From Lacicoccus halitifaciens (lineage in GTDB: Bacteria; Bacillota; Bacilli; Staphylococcales; Salinicoccaceae), in contig NZ_JBDZDV010000001.1 in the NCBI RefSeq assembly GCF_040544485.1, positions 806,001-870,000 of the forward strand: DNA of 64,000 bases. Direction: 5' to 3'. Numbering within the stretch: position 1 is the first letter of the stretch; every line of letters starts with the position of its first letter. Of this stretch, positions 34,364-43,405 are shown one piece after another. The notes under the pieces are model-generated. The model had not been told where the DNA came from, ran no database searches, and was given only the letters and a program-made list of their open reading frames with translations. A program made the position numbers and the translations under genes.

Positions 34364-35074
34364 TCAAGTGACTGTGGATTCCTGATAATGGTAGTAAGGA
34401 CCATCCCTCTTATATTGTTTAGGCCTTCCGTTCAAAACGATGCCGATGATATTGGCTCCCGCTTTATTGAGCAGGTCCTTCGCTTCGTTCAGCCGGTTCC
34501 TGTTGTTGCTCCCCACATCGGTGACCAGCACGACGCCATTCGCATGCTTGCTCAGAAGCTGGGCATCAGTGACCGATAATATGGGCGGAGAATCCATGAT
34601 GACCATATCGTAATGTGTCATCAGCCTGATCATGATCGCCTCGAGCTTCGATGCAGAAAGAAGTTCAGCCGGATTCGGCGGTATCGGTCCGGAAGTGATC
34701 AGATCAAGATTTTCAAATTCAGTGCTTTTTATAACTTCCTGGAACGGTATATCATTGACGATCAATGTCGAAAGGCCCTCCCTGTTCGCCACCCTGAAAG
34801 TCTCATGTGAAGTGGGCCGTCTTAAATCCGCATCAAGCAGTAAAGTTTTTTTGCCGGCCTGCGCATACGCGACAGCCATATTTGATGCAATCGTGGATTT
34901 TCCTGCGGCCGCCATATCCGAAGTGAAAAGGACGGATCTGATCTCCGTGTTCACACTCGAATACATGATATTTGTACGGATTGTCCGGAACTGTTCACTC
35001 ACTGTCGCGTGCGGCTGTTTATCCACCACCAGGTATCGCGGCCCATTATATTCATCCTTATGACGTCTGCTCAT
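34364..35074 (-). CDS. capB: Capsule tyrosine kinase (CapB/Wzc-C type)
   Basis: A 236-residue BY-kinase. Walker A is SDMAAAGKST (52-61), Walker A' is LLLDADLRRPTSH, and Walker B is MVIMDSPPI. The C-terminal tail contains tyrosines 221, 227, 228 and 230, the autophosphorylation cluster. It acts with the membrane adaptor encoded just upstream, with which it overlaps by 17 bases, to control polymerisation and export. No cognate phosphatase (CapC or Wzb) gene lies in the window. Confidence 0.92.
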   Translation of the reverse strand: MSRRHKDEYNGPRYLVVDKQPHATVSEQFRTIRTNIMYSSVNTEIRSVLFTSDMAAAGKSTIASNMAVAYAQAGKKTLLLDADLRRPTSHETFRVANREGLSTLIVNDIPFQEVIKSTEFENLDLITSGPIPPNPAELLSASKLEAIMIRLMTHYDMVIMDSPPILSVTDAQLLSKHANGVVLVTDVGSNNRNRLNEAKDLLNKAGANIIGIVLNGRPKQYKRDGPYYHYQESTVT

Positions 35075-35780
35075 ATATATCCCCTGCCCCTACCTGTTTT
35101 TCAAATCTATCAATCGATCCGATGACCGGTATCGACAGATGTCTTTCCACATCTTCTTCATTCCTTACAGACTTATCAAAAAATGCTCTTGTGAATGCAA
35201 GACCCAGACCCAGCATCAAACCGATCACCAATCCCACCGTGATATTTATGACAGTGTTTGGAGAGACCTGATCTGTATCCGCATCCATGAATGCCGATGC
35301 CAATATGGAAACGTTATTGACGTTCATGATCTCACTCACTTCCTGCTGGAAGACACTCGCAATTTCATCCGCTATGATTGCAGCTTCTTCTATGCTGTCT
35401 GCAACTACACTCACAGTGATGACCTGTGACTGGTCTTCATTGCTGACCGTGATCATTTTTGATAATTCACGTGTCGTCAATTCGATACCCTGACTGTCGA
35501 CAAGATTGTCGGAGACCTCCCCGAGTACGAGCGGATTCAAAATGATGTCCCTGTAAGTGTTGATCAACTGCAGGCTCGTTTCAACATTCTGGTTGTCTAT
35601 GATTCCCCCGCTCTCCGGCTGACTGACCAGAATCTGCGTCTCCGCTTCGTACTTCGGTGTCAAAAGAAAGAAAGTGACCAGAGCCATCAGCAGCCCCGTG
35701 ATGACTGCAAATAAAAAAATAGACACCGCATTCTGTCTGATGATCTTAAGTACAATCTCCAGATTGACAGAATCCCCCAT
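35058..35780 (-). CDS. capA: Capsule chain-length/kinase adaptor (CapA/Wzz-like)
   Basis: A 240-residue Wzz-family protein with two membrane helices (FLFAVITGLLMALVTFFLLTP near residue 25 and VINITVGLVIGLMLGLGLAFTRAFF near 190) enclosing an extracellular helical domain. In Firmicutes this split adaptor activates the separate CapB-type kinase and sets chain length. It is the first gene of the downstream EPS transcription unit, with a sigma-A promoter about 95 bases upstream. Confidence 0.9.
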   Translation of the reverse strand: MGDSVNLEIVLKIIRQNAVSIFLFAVITGLLMALVTFFLLTPKYEAETQILVSQPESGGIIDNQNVETSLQLINTYRDIILNPLVLGEVSDNLVDSQGIELTTRELSKMITVSNEDQSQVITVSVVADSIEEAAIIADEIASVFQQEVSEIMNVNNVSILASAFMDADTDQVSPNTVINITVGLVIGLMLGLGLAFTRAFFDKSVRNEEDVERHLSIPVIGSIDRFEKQVGAGDIYEQTS

Positions 35781-35876
35781 AAACCATTCCCCCTATGCAT
35801 CTGTTTATCAAGAACCACTAACGTATAAAACCAACTGAATTAGTTTAATTTTACAATTAAATGGTACTTAGATACT

Positions 35877-35904
35877 ATTATAGCAAGGCAAAATGAATAA
35901 TCAA
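35877..35904 (-). promoter_or_regulatory. Sigma-A promoter of the capA operon
   Basis: On the minus strand TTGATT (35899-35904) is followed after 16 bases by TATAAT (35877-35882), upstream of capA. Confidence 0.6.
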
Positions 35905-36221
35905 TACTTTTCTGAATATTAAATCATCAAATAAACCAGTAATGCATACATTGTAAATAAATTACTATTAGCTGAAATATTACATAAATTAATTACAATA
36001 TTCAGACTTTTTATTATTTAAATTACTATTATAGAGTAAATAGTGCCTATTTTATGTAGATATCGAGTTATATAGAGATTTTGCATGTCAAATTTACAGT
36101 CAAATTGAATCTATTAATATAAATGACTCTAAATCGAGACAGTGATAACTATGAATAATATGTATAAGTTTTCGTATATGAAAATCAGAGCTTATTATTA
36201 GTCAATTAAAGAAATAAAAAT

Positions 36222-36257
36222 AAAAAATGAGGCAGCGTCCTCACCGGACACTGCCTC
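36222..36257 (-). terminator. Terminator of the upstream EPS unit
   Basis: GAGGCAGCGTCC (36229-36240) pairs with GGACACTGCCTC (36246-36257), one G-T wobble, followed on the minus strand by six T. It lies 18 bases after the stop of the GT4 gene. Confidence 0.88.
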
Positions 36258-36274
36258 CACTAAAATTCAAATGT

Positions 36275-37444
36275 TCAAGTATGTTTCACTTCAGGTTCCA
36301 CATCAGGCGGTGTACCCAGGCTGTCATAAAATTTCAGTAATTCTCCCTGTATGTACACCTTATCAAAATTTTCCGTTATAAATTTCCGGGATGCTCCCGC
36401 CATCTTTTCCAGCACTTCCGGATGCTCAATCAGGTGTCTGATCGCCTCTGCCAGCCCTGCCGCACTCTTATTCTTTATGATGATGCCCGTCTGCCCGCGG
36501 GCGAGGGTGTCTCTTGCCCCTGTCACATCAAACGTCACGACAGGCACACCCATGGCCTGTGCCTCAATGCTGACGTTCCCGAACCCCTCGCGGTATGTTG
36601 GGAAGACGAACAAATTCATCAAACGGTAATATTTGTGAATATCCAACGTGTAGCCACATAAGAGGATATTTTTATTCTCATGAATTTTATCAATATTCTC
36701 CTGCTTGATGGCATCACTCTCTTCAAAATCCCCGACGATCACCAGCTTTAAATTGGGATGATCAGCAGATAAGGCCTCAAACGCCTCGACGAGTTCATTG
36801 CTGCCTTTATCTTTAGTGATCCTGCCGATATAACCCATGACGAAGTCATCGGGCTTGATCCCCAGTTCTTTCTTCAATGTCTCCACCTGTGTGGAGGGAA
36901 TGTTTTCTGGGTTGAATTTTTCCAGATCTATGCCATCATTGCTGCCTTTGCCGATCCGCACCACCTTGTCCCGCTTTACGATTCTGTTATTCACGACTTC
37001 TTCCTCAAGGCTGTCTGAGATGACGACGACGTGTGTACTGAGTGCACAGGCGATTCTTTCTGCAGTATGGAGCACCCTGTACTTGATGCCCGATGTCGTC
37101 TCAAGCCTGAGTCCCCATATCGAATATATACGTGTAGGCACCCGGCTTAAAAACCCCGCTATCATTCCAAGCAGTCCCGCCTTCGCTGTACTGAAGTGAA
37201 TGATATCCGGTGATTCACGCCTCAAGTATTTAAATAGTTTATAAAGTGCCGAAACATCTTTGGTGATGTTGATTTCTCTTTCGAATGGGATATGGTCCAG
37301 CTCCATATCTTTATAAGTCTTATCGAAATCATTATTGCACACGATTTTCACTTCATAGCCGTTCTGCTCGAGGAGTTTCACCTGGTCCCTCAGAAACATC
37401 ACGCTCATTGAAGATGTGACCCCCTGAATATACTTTCTTTTCAT
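36275..37444 (-). CDS. Glycosyltransferase family 4
   Basis: A 389-residue GT-B enzyme. It has the N-terminal glycine-containing IQGVTSSMSVMF segment, the central GYIGRITKDKGSNELVEAF, and the sugar-nucleotide motif EGFGNVSIEAQAMGVPVV (the E-x7-E pattern of retaining GT4 enzymes). It should add a sugar to the lipid-linked repeat unit on the cytosolic side. ATG 37444 follows AAGGGG by nine bases; ATG 37453 abuts the ribosome site. Confidence 0.88.
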   Translation of the reverse strand: MKRKYIQGVTSSMSVMFLRDQVKLLEQNGYEVKIVCNNDFDKTYKDMELDHIPFEREINITKDVSALYKLFKYLRRESPDIIHFSTAKAGLLGMIAGFLSRVPTRIYSIWGLRLETTSGIKYRVLHTAERIACALSTHVVVISDSLEEEVVNNRIVKRDKVVRIGKGSNDGIDLEKFNPENIPSTQVETLKKELGIKPDDFVMGYIGRITKDKGSNELVEAFEALSADHPNLKLVIVGDFEESDAIKQENIDKIHENKNILLCGYTLDIHKYYRLMNLFVFPTYREGFGNVSIEAQAMGVPVVTFDVTGARDTLARGQTGIIIKNKSAAGLAEAIRHLIEHPEVLEKMAGASRKFITENFDKVYIQGELLKFYDSLGTPPDVEPEVKHT

Positions 37445-37487
37445 TTTAGACATCCCCTTATGATAATCTTTTAAATAAAAGACCCAC

Positions 37488-38255
37488 CTACTTCACTTTC
37501 CTGAAAATCCTTCCATACATATATCCCCATAATGTCGGATGTGACCAGATTGCACTTTCATCCGTCAGGGGCTCCACAAACTTCATATTCCCCTCCAGGA
37601 TTGAACGTACGATATCGTTATAATTTTTAAGCGCTGCAGCCACCTGCAGATGGGTGTAGGTCAAGAAGTTGTCCTTCCCGGTCACTTTGATCGTGCGCTG
37701 ATCCAGCACCGTCCCTGTATCGATCCCGGCATCGACGAGATGCGTCGTCACTCCGGCGAGATTTTCCTCACCGTTATATAAAGCCCAGTATCCGCCGTGG
37801 ACGCCCCTGTACTTCGGGTTGATGCCCACATGGATATTCAGGAAATGCACATCGATGGCATCTAGTATATGAGATTTTATGATCGGTGTGCCGTTGATGA
37901 TGACGAGATCTGCATTGCTTTCCTCCAGGACCTGTTCCATCCGGTCACTGTTCACGGAATCGATGTATTCCACCTTCTCCTGTGGAATCTCTGTCGTGTC
38001 CAGGCCATATTCACGGCGTATTTCCTCAACCCTTTTCTTCGAGCGCTTCCTGAGATACAGCTTCGTATAGAGGACGAACAGGATCTGCCCGATGACTTTG
38101 AAGAGTCCAAGCTTTTTGATTCGCCGCTTCAGAAATGTCTTTCTGCTGACGTCACCCACGATGTAGACTTTTGAAACATCAAATTCCTTTGTCACATGAT
38201 TGTATATATAGTTCGTCTCATCTCCTGCGCCGCAGATCATTATGATGTTACTCAT
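37488..38255 (-). CDS. Formyltransferase-fold protein, EPS locus (second)
   Basis: A 255-residue protein with the formyltransferase active-site layout: IINGTPI, then FLNIHVGINPKYRGVHGGYWAL (Asn-His pair and G-x-R-G) and the downstream Asp in DAGIDTGTVL. Such enzymes formylate amino groups of sugars or tRNA using 10-formyl-THF. The stretch between residues 35 and 85 is highly basic. It overlaps the deacetylase gene by 8 bases. A role in modifying an amino sugar fits the locus. Confidence 0.75.
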   Translation of the reverse strand: MSNIIMICGAGDETNYIYNHVTKEFDVSKVYIVGDVSRKTFLKRRIKKLGLFKVIGQILFVLYTKLYLRKRSKKRVEEIRREYGLDTTEIPQEKVEYIDSVNSDRMEQVLEESNADLVIINGTPIIKSHILDAIDVHFLNIHVGINPKYRGVHGGYWALYNGEENLAGVTTHLVDAGIDTGTVLDQRTIKVTGKDNFLTYTHLQVAAALKNYNDIVRSILEGNMKFVEPLTDESAIWSHPTLWGYMYGRIFRKVK

Positions 38256-39237
38256 TCGCTTTCACCTTCTCCACAAAGGATTCCATGCTTTCGGACCTGA
38301 AATCATAAGTCTTGTTCAAATACTTGAAATGATCGATGATTTCACGTAAGTAGCTGATGTTTTCCTCAGGCAGCCCGGAAAAGTTGTGCGGATGCCACCA
38401 TAGATGGTAATAATGATTATTTTTTGCTGCATGGGTCATCTCCTTTTTGATCCGCCTCAGCTGCAGATTTTTGAACATCCTATTCCGCTCCGTCACAGGA
38501 CGCAGGAAGCGGCTGGCCTTGATGTTGTATAAGCCGTCACCGGCTTTTGGGGCGGTGTGTGTAATATGCCCTGCGATATTCCAGTAAGTGTCCAGCAGAT
38601 GCGCCGCACGGATCGCAAGGTTATCCACCGGACGCGTCTTATAGATATATTGATCCGGGTTGCCCCTGTAGCTTGCAATCCCGTGAGCCTTAAGCAGTGC
38701 GAGCGTACCCGCATTGTACTGGTTCTTCGGGAAGACGATGCTCTCGATATTGATGCCGTTATCTTCCGCGACTGCGAGCGCTATGGACAAGTCTTTTTGG
38801 AACTCATCGTTCTTCTGCCCCTTTTCCAGACAATAATAATGTGAGAATGTATGCGTGCCGATATCCTGATATTTTGAAGCTTTCAGCTTCTCCACCAGTT
38901 CCCGGGCAAAGAAGACGCCATCACTGTATTGCGGATTGGACATAAGCCCCATGAATGTATTGTAGTTATTGCGTTTGGGATCTGTATAATTCGGCACCTC
39001 AAAGTCCCGGACCACCCTTTTCAGGTCATCAGAGTCTTCAAGCATCAGCATCCCCACCGTCGACCATGTGACCTTCATCTCGTTTTCCTCAAACACGTCG
39101 ATTAATTTTGAGGCCACGTCCGGTGTCCTCCGCAGCCGGCTCCAATGCTTATCCCGATCCCTGAAGTCGATGAACCCCCAGAAAATTTCAAAGTCCAAAG
39201 AAATGATAAATGAACCGTTTTTCAATAATTCCACCAT
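38248..39237 (-). CDS. Polysaccharide deacetylase family protein (NodB fold)
   Basis: A 329-residue protein with the NodB metal motifs: SLDFEIFWG near the N-terminus (catalytic Asp), GTHTFSHYYC (metal His residues) and a late WWHPHNF. This variant group acts on sugars within polysaccharide clusters. There is no signal peptide, so it may act in the cytosol on a lipid-linked or nucleotide-linked sugar. It is coupled to the downstream formyltransferase-like gene, which suggests deacetylation followed by formylation. Confidence 0.8.
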   Translation of the reverse strand: MVELLKNGSFIISLDFEIFWGFIDFRDRDKHWSRLRRTPDVASKLIDVFEENEMKVTWSTVGMLMLEDSDDLKRVVRDFEVPNYTDPKRNNYNTFMGLMSNPQYSDGVFFARELVEKLKASKYQDIGTHTFSHYYCLEKGQKNDEFQKDLSIALAVAEDNGINIESIVFPKNQYNAGTLALLKAHGIASYRGNPDQYIYKTRPVDNLAIRAAHLLDTYWNIAGHITHTAPKAGDGLYNIKASRFLRPVTERNRMFKNLQLRRIKKEMTHAAKNNHYYHLWWHPHNFSGLPEENISYLREIIDHFKYLNKTYDFRSESMESFVEKVKANE

Positions 39238-39294
39238 CCTCCATGTTTTTAAAATTTATTCATCACCATAATAAAAAATCTGTTGGATGAGAAA

Positions 39295-39960
39295 TTATTT
39301 CATAATCTGCTTCCTGACCGAACGGAGCAGCATGAATGCTTCCGCATGATTCACGTTGATGGTCGACCCCCTGTAAACGGACAATGCCCGCATCGCTTCA
39401 AGCGACCGCGGGTGGGGGAATGCTTTCAATTCTCCCTTGTAAAATTCCATAGCTTTGAGTTTATCTTCTATAGTATCGGTGATATCAATGAATACATTCG
39501 GCATGAATACATTATCAACTGTCGGTGTATTCCATTCCGTCTCCGACAATGTTTCATAAGCAAGTACCTCTTTTAAGTTCGGCACATTGAATGGACGCAG
39601 TGCGACCATTGCGCTGTATGTCACCTCGGCATGGTCGAAGTTCATGTCCCCCTTATGCGGTAAAAAAACAACTTCCGGCTGCACCTGCTGAACCACATCA
39701 TGCACTTTCCCGTTAAATTCTGCTGTATCGTAATGTCTCAGACCAATCATAGGCAAATTCAGAAAGATCGTTTCTTCAACGCCCAAAAATTCATGGGCCG
39801 CTTTCGCCTGAGTCTGTTCTTCCTTCGTCCACTCCGGATCCGGCGTACTCGTCACTTCACAGACATACACGGAGTGCCCCGCCTTCACATACTTGGCGAT
39901 CGTCCCCCCGACGCCCAGCACTTCATCATCATTATGCGGTGCAAACACTAATACCTTCAT
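39295..39960 (-). CDS. PIG-L/LmbE-family deacetylase
   Basis: A 221-residue zinc-dependent N-deacetylase of the GlcNAc-PI de-N-acetylase/BshB/LmbE group. The zinc motif is APHNDDEVLGVGG (PHxDDE, near residue 8), with HKGDMNFDHAEV supplying the later His. It probably removes acetyl from an N-acetylhexosamine. It lies between two formyltransferase-type genes in the EPS locus. Confidence 0.85.
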   Translation of the reverse strand: MKVLVFAPHNDDEVLGVGGTIAKYVKAGHSVYVCEVTSTPDPEWTKEEQTQAKAAHEFLGVEETIFLNLPMIGLRHYDTAEFNGKVHDVVQQVQPEVVFLPHKGDMNFDHAEVTYSAMVALRPFNVPNLKEVLAYETLSETEWNTPTVDNVFMPNVFIDITDTIEDKLKAMEFYKGELKAFPHPRSLEAMRALSVYRGSTINVNHAEAFMLLRSVRKQIMK

Positions 39961-39982
39961 TTCCCTCAGCTCCCCCTCAGCT

Positions 39983-40885
39983 TCAAATAAATTTATTCCC
40001 CTCGATGAACCTGATTTCGGATTCTGTTTCGTAATCCGTGATCCTTAAGATGCCGTCCTTGCAGAATATATCAATGCTGCCTTCATCCGAATGGATGATC
40101 TGGCCCGGTATCCCATAGTATTTATTATTTTCATGCACTTCGCCCCGCCAGAATATGACTCTCTTATCCTTGTAATGGGAAAAAGCGCCCGGATAAGGCT
40201 TTGAAGTCGCCCGGATCAATTTATGGATGTTCCGGACGGAATCATTCCAATCGATTCTGCCGTCCTCCGGCACCCGCTTCAGAAGATACGTTGCGGCATC
40301 TTCATCCTGCGGCCGTGAAGTCAGCGCATCATCCTTTATTTTTTGAACGATGCGCGGCACCATCCTTTTCAATGCAGCATTCAATGCCGCCTCCACGTCT
40401 TCTGCGTAATCGTCTTCACCGATCAGATAAGTTTCTTGATCGATGATTTCCCCTGTATCCGTCCCTTCATCTATGTAGAACAATGAAGATTTGGATTCTC
40501 TCACATCAAGCAGTATCTGCCACGGGATTGCCGCGCGCCCCCTGAACTTCGGCAGTGCCGTCGGATGGAAACCGATGACTCCTTTCCGCGGTGCATTGAT
40601 GATGCGCGGACTGACAAGCTGAGATAACCCGACGATGAAGATGTAGTCGGGCGCCATCTCCTCCATTACCTTGACATGTTCCTCATCATTGATGTTCTTG
40701 AAATCCACATAGTCGACACCATGTTCCCTGGCAATTTTGGATAAGTCGCTGTAGCCTGAAACATTTGCCGAGTATTCATCCTTGAGCGAAAAAACCTTAT
40801 CCGGAGGCAGACCATTTTCGATCAGACTCCTTAAAATGATTTCACTGGATATCACCGATCCCACAAATATGATTCCATTGGACAT
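39983..40885 (-). CDS. Formyltransferase-fold protein, EPS locus (first)
   Basis: A 300-residue protein with an N-terminal formyltransferase domain (IFIVGLSQLVSPRIINAPRKGVIGFHPTALPKFRGRAAIPW, with the His and RGR of the family and the Asp in DEGTDTGEII) and a C-terminal domain like those of Fmt and ArnA. Related enzymes formylate dTDP- or UDP-linked amino sugars. ATG 40885 has AGGGGG six bases upstream; a longer frame begins at 40930, overlapping the sugar transferase end. Confidence 0.82.
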   Translation of the reverse strand: MSNGIIFVGSVISSEIILRSLIENGLPPDKVFSLKDEYSANVSGYSDLSKIAREHGVDYVDFKNINDEEHVKVMEEMAPDYIFIVGLSQLVSPRIINAPRKGVIGFHPTALPKFRGRAAIPWQILLDVRESKSSLFYIDEGTDTGEIIDQETYLIGEDDYAEDVEAALNAALKRMVPRIVQKIKDDALTSRPQDEDAATYLLKRVPEDGRIDWNDSVRNIHKLIRATSKPYPGAFSHYKDKRVIFWRGEVHENNKYYGIPGQIIHSDEGSIDIFCKDGILRITDYETESEIRFIEGNKFI

Positions 40886-40901
40886 AGACATCCCCCTGTA
40901 T

Positions 40902-41486
40902 TCATGTTTTTTTGAACCGTTCCTCCCCAAGCAGGACGATCAGAAAAGTCTTCATCAGAATCCACATATCCAGAAACAGCGAAAACCTGCTGATGTAGCG
41001 GATGTCGTATTCTATCCTTTCATCCCAGCTGAGTGAAGCATTGCCGTTCACCTGGGCAAGACCCGTCATCCCCGGCTTCATATCGAGCCGCCGTCTCTGA
41101 TGATCGTCGTATTCACGCACCTGCTGCTCGATTGTCGGCCGCGGGCCCACGAGGCTCATATCCCCCTTCAGCACATTCAACAGCTGCGGCAGCTCATCGA
41201 TTTTAAGCCGCCTGATCAGCCGGCCGAACAACGTCAGCCGCTCCGCATCTTTATCGAATGCAAAGTTCGTTTCCGCGTCCTTATCGACCTTCATGCTCCT
41301 GAACTTGAAGATGGAATAAGGCTTCCCCTTATAGCCAATCCTGTCCTGCATGAAAAAGACCGGACCCGGCATCGTCACCACTATAAGCATAGCCGTGGCA
41401 ACCAGAAGCGGCGACAACATCATCAATAATATGAAACTCACCGCGACATCAATGCACCGCTTGATCTTCAGACTCAATTCCTTCAT
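40902..41486 (-). CDS. Undecaprenyl-phosphate sugar phosphotransferase (initiating transferase)
   Basis: A 194-residue monotopic membrane enzyme of the bacterial sugar transferase family (PglC/EpsL/CapM type). It has the re-entrant helix KRCIDVAVSFILLMMLSPLLVATAMLIV, then QDRIGYKGKPYSIFKFRSM, LRRLKIDELPQLLNVLKGDMSLVGPRP and KPGMTGLAQVNG. It transfers a sugar phosphate to undecaprenyl phosphate and starts repeat-unit synthesis. It is the first gene of the EPS locus. Confidence 0.93.
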   Translation of the reverse strand: MKELSLKIKRCIDVAVSFILLMMLSPLLVATAMLIVVTMPGPVFFMQDRIGYKGKPYSIFKFRSMKVDKDAETNFAFDKDAERLTLFGRLIRRLKIDELPQLLNVLKGDMSLVGPRPTIEQQVREYDDHQRRRLDMKPGMTGLAQVNGNASLSWDERIEYDIRYISRFSLFLDMWILMKTFLIVLLGEERFKKT

Positions 41487-41656
41487 CGCTCATCCCCCAA
41501 AACCCCTTGATAAAAAAACCATTAAGATGTAAATTTAATCAAATTTTGCATTAATATCCTTAAGACTATATTAATCACAATTAAAATATATGTCCACTAA
41601 ATTTTTAACAATTCCCAAAAATCAGATTTCTATTGTTTTATCACCAAGCCGTAAAC

Positions 41657-41687
41657 ATAAAAAATGGCCCCGGGTATCCCCGGAGCC
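41657..41687 (-). terminator. Hairpin downstream of a decayed frame
   Basis: GGCCCCGGG (41666-41674) pairs with CCCGGAGCC (41679-41687), one wobble, followed by T-rich sequence on the minus strand. No intact gene ends here; the nearest minus-strand frame is the remnant at 41722-41904. Confidence 0.65.
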
Positions 41688-41721
41688 GAATCATATATTA
41701 TATTATTTTTCTTTTAAATCT

Positions 41722-41904
41722 TCATCTGTGCAGCATATCCCCTTTGAATAAAGTAAGCGCTCCCATACGCTTGATTACTGAATTCTTGTAGGATAAAGCC
41801 GTATCCAAAAGATACACGAATTCCCATCCTCCGTCAACACATATTATAGAATTTTTAAAATATTCTTTTAAATAACTTGTTCTCCTTCTCCTGAAGCTTT
41901 GATT
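41722..41904 (-). pseudogene. Possible gene remnant upstream of the EPS locus
   Basis: A 60-codon minus-strand frame bounded by stops has protein-like composition (SYLKEYFKNSIICVD, then GGWEFVYLLDTALSY and MGALTLFKGDMLHR) but no in-frame ATG/GTG start with a ribosome site near its beginning. A terminator-like hairpin follows its stop. It looks like the C-terminal end of a lost gene. I do not recognise the family. Confidence 0.3.
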
Positions 41905-42002
41905 CTATGGATAAAATCAACGGCAGATGTTATGATAAAATTACACATTAAGGATATGCCTTATCACGAGGCGATATTTTTATTCAAAGGGAGGAGAAGC
42001 GG

Positions 42003-43328
42003 ATGGAAAGAAGACAGAGAGTATGGTTTGAAGAGAATGACGGCAAGCTGGATCCGGCACTGGTGGCGGAACTCAGGAACATCCGGAAATTCAACTACCG
42101 TGCAGCGGAAGCCATCCCGACGGAGATACCGATCATCATCAAATGCCGGAAAAGCGCGGATGAAAGGGAAAAGGAAGATCTGATACAGGTATGCAATGCT
42201 GATGAATACAGCCATCTCGATACAGAAATCCGCATCATCAACAGCGTCAAAGGTACACTCACCCCCGATAAGATCAAGGAAGTCCGGCACCATAAAGCTG
42301 TTGAGAAGATCTACTACGACCGCCCGGTCCGGGCCTTCCTCGACATCACCGATGATCAGATCGGTTCGAGGCGGATCAGGGAACAACATCAGCTGAGCGG
42401 GAAAGGTGTGACCATTGCGGTGCTCGACACAGGCATCCACCCGCATGAGGACCTCACGACGCCTGAGAACCGCATCATCGCTTTCCATGACCTCATCAAC
42501 GGTGAGGAGGAGCCGTACGATGACAACGGGCATGGCACGCACTGCGCAGGAGATGCCGCAGGGAACGGGGCCATGTCCGGCGGCAAATATACAGGCCCCG
42601 CTCCTGAAGCTTCACTTATCGGTGTGAAAGTGCTGGATGCCTCAGGCGGCGGCAGCTTATCCACCATCATCGAGGGCATTGAGTGGTGCATCGATAATAA
42701 AGACAATCATGATATCGACATCATCAATCTGTCGCTCGGGGCGGATGCATACGAATCATTCAGGGAGGACCCGTTGTCCATGGCCGCCCAGCAAGCATGG
42801 CACAGCGGGTTGATCGTCTGTGCCGCTGCAGGCAACAGCGGTCCCGGCCCGTCCACCATCGGCACGCCGGCCATCAATCCATTCATCATCACGGTCGGCG
42901 CGGTGGACGATCAGGACACGGTCGATCGCTCGGATGATGCGATTGCAGACTACTCCAGCCGCGGCCCGACGATTGATGCATTCGTGAAACCGGATATATA
43001 TGCACCCGGCACGGACATCATCTCACTCCGTTCGCCTGGGTCACATTCCGAGATGGAGCTTGTTGAACAGATCATCGACGAGCATTATATCCAGATGTCC
43101 GGCACCTCCATGGCGACACCGATTGTTGCAGGTGTCATCGCACTGATGCTTGAAGCAAGCCCGAACTTGAGCCCGAATGATATCAAGAGCATACTTCAGA
43201 TGACAGGCGAGCCCGCCTTCGGCAAGCAGTGGGGTTACATTGAAGCACAGACCGCGGTGGATACCGCTATAAGCTATGCGCAGAACATGCAGCAGTCCGC
43301 ATCCGGCAACTGCTGGAAGGCAATGTGA
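42003..43328 (+). CDS. AprX-like subtilisin-family serine protease
   Basis: A 441-residue S8 protease with the full catalytic triad: Asp142 (AVLDTGIHPHED), His177 (DDNGHGTHCAG) and Ser369 (SGTSMATP), plus the oxyanion Asn278 (AAAGNSGP). There is no signal peptide, and length matches B. subtilis AprX (about 442 residues), a cytoplasmic or peripheral subtilase. Residues 1-125 look like a prodomain. GGGAGGAG lies before the ATG. It is divergent from the EPS locus and followed by a strong terminator. Confidence 0.92.
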   Translation: MERRQRVWFEENDGKLDPALVAELRNIRKFNYRAAEAIPTEIPIIIKCRKSADEREKEDLIQVCNADEYSHLDTEIRIINSVKGTLTPDKIKEVRHHKAVEKIYYDRPVRAFLDITDDQIGSRRIREQHQLSGKGVTIAVLDTGIHPHEDLTTPENRIIAFHDLINGEEEPYDDNGHGTHCAGDAAGNGAMSGGKYTGPAPEASLIGVKVLDASGGGSLSTIIEGIEWCIDNKDNHDIDIINLSLGADAYESFREDPLSMAAQQAWHSGLIVCAAAGNSGPGPSTIGTPAINPFIITVGAVDDQDTVDRSDDAIADYSSRGPTIDAFVKPDIYAPGTDIISLRSPGSHSEMELVEQIIDEHYIQMSGTSMATPIVAGVIALMLEASPNLSPNDIKSILQMTGEPAFGKQWGYIEAQTAVDTAISYAQNMQQSASGNCWKAM

Positions 43329-43339
43329 ATCTTTACAAA

Positions 43340-43380
43340 CCAAAAAAATCCCGGACAATCAACTTGTCCGGGATTTCATT
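43340..43380. terminator. Bidirectional terminator between protease and CBS genes
   Basis: AAATCCCGGACAA (43345-43357) pairs perfectly with its complement (43363-43375), with A and T tracts on the two sides. It serves the convergent genes ending at 43328 and 43406. Confidence 0.88.
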
Positions 43381-43405
43381 TTATATCTGAATGAAACTTA
43401 TTGTT

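Larger units (their letters stand above)
35781..36274. other. AT-rich 494-base region dividing the EPS locus
   Basis: This gap is far more AT-rich than its neighbours and has no credible coding frame. It holds the terminator of the upstream glycosyltransferase unit at its right end and the promoter of the capA-capB-capD unit on the left. Islands of low GC like this in capsule loci often mark acquired or recombined segments. Confidence 0.6.

Noticed and set aside
35781..36274. Small genes in the AT-rich EPS gap
   Set aside because: All frames are short, stop-rich and lack ribosome sites.
41487..41656. Defined promoter for the initiating sugar transferase
   Set aside because: Several AT-rich hexamers exist but none has both good boxes and good spacing, so none was listed.
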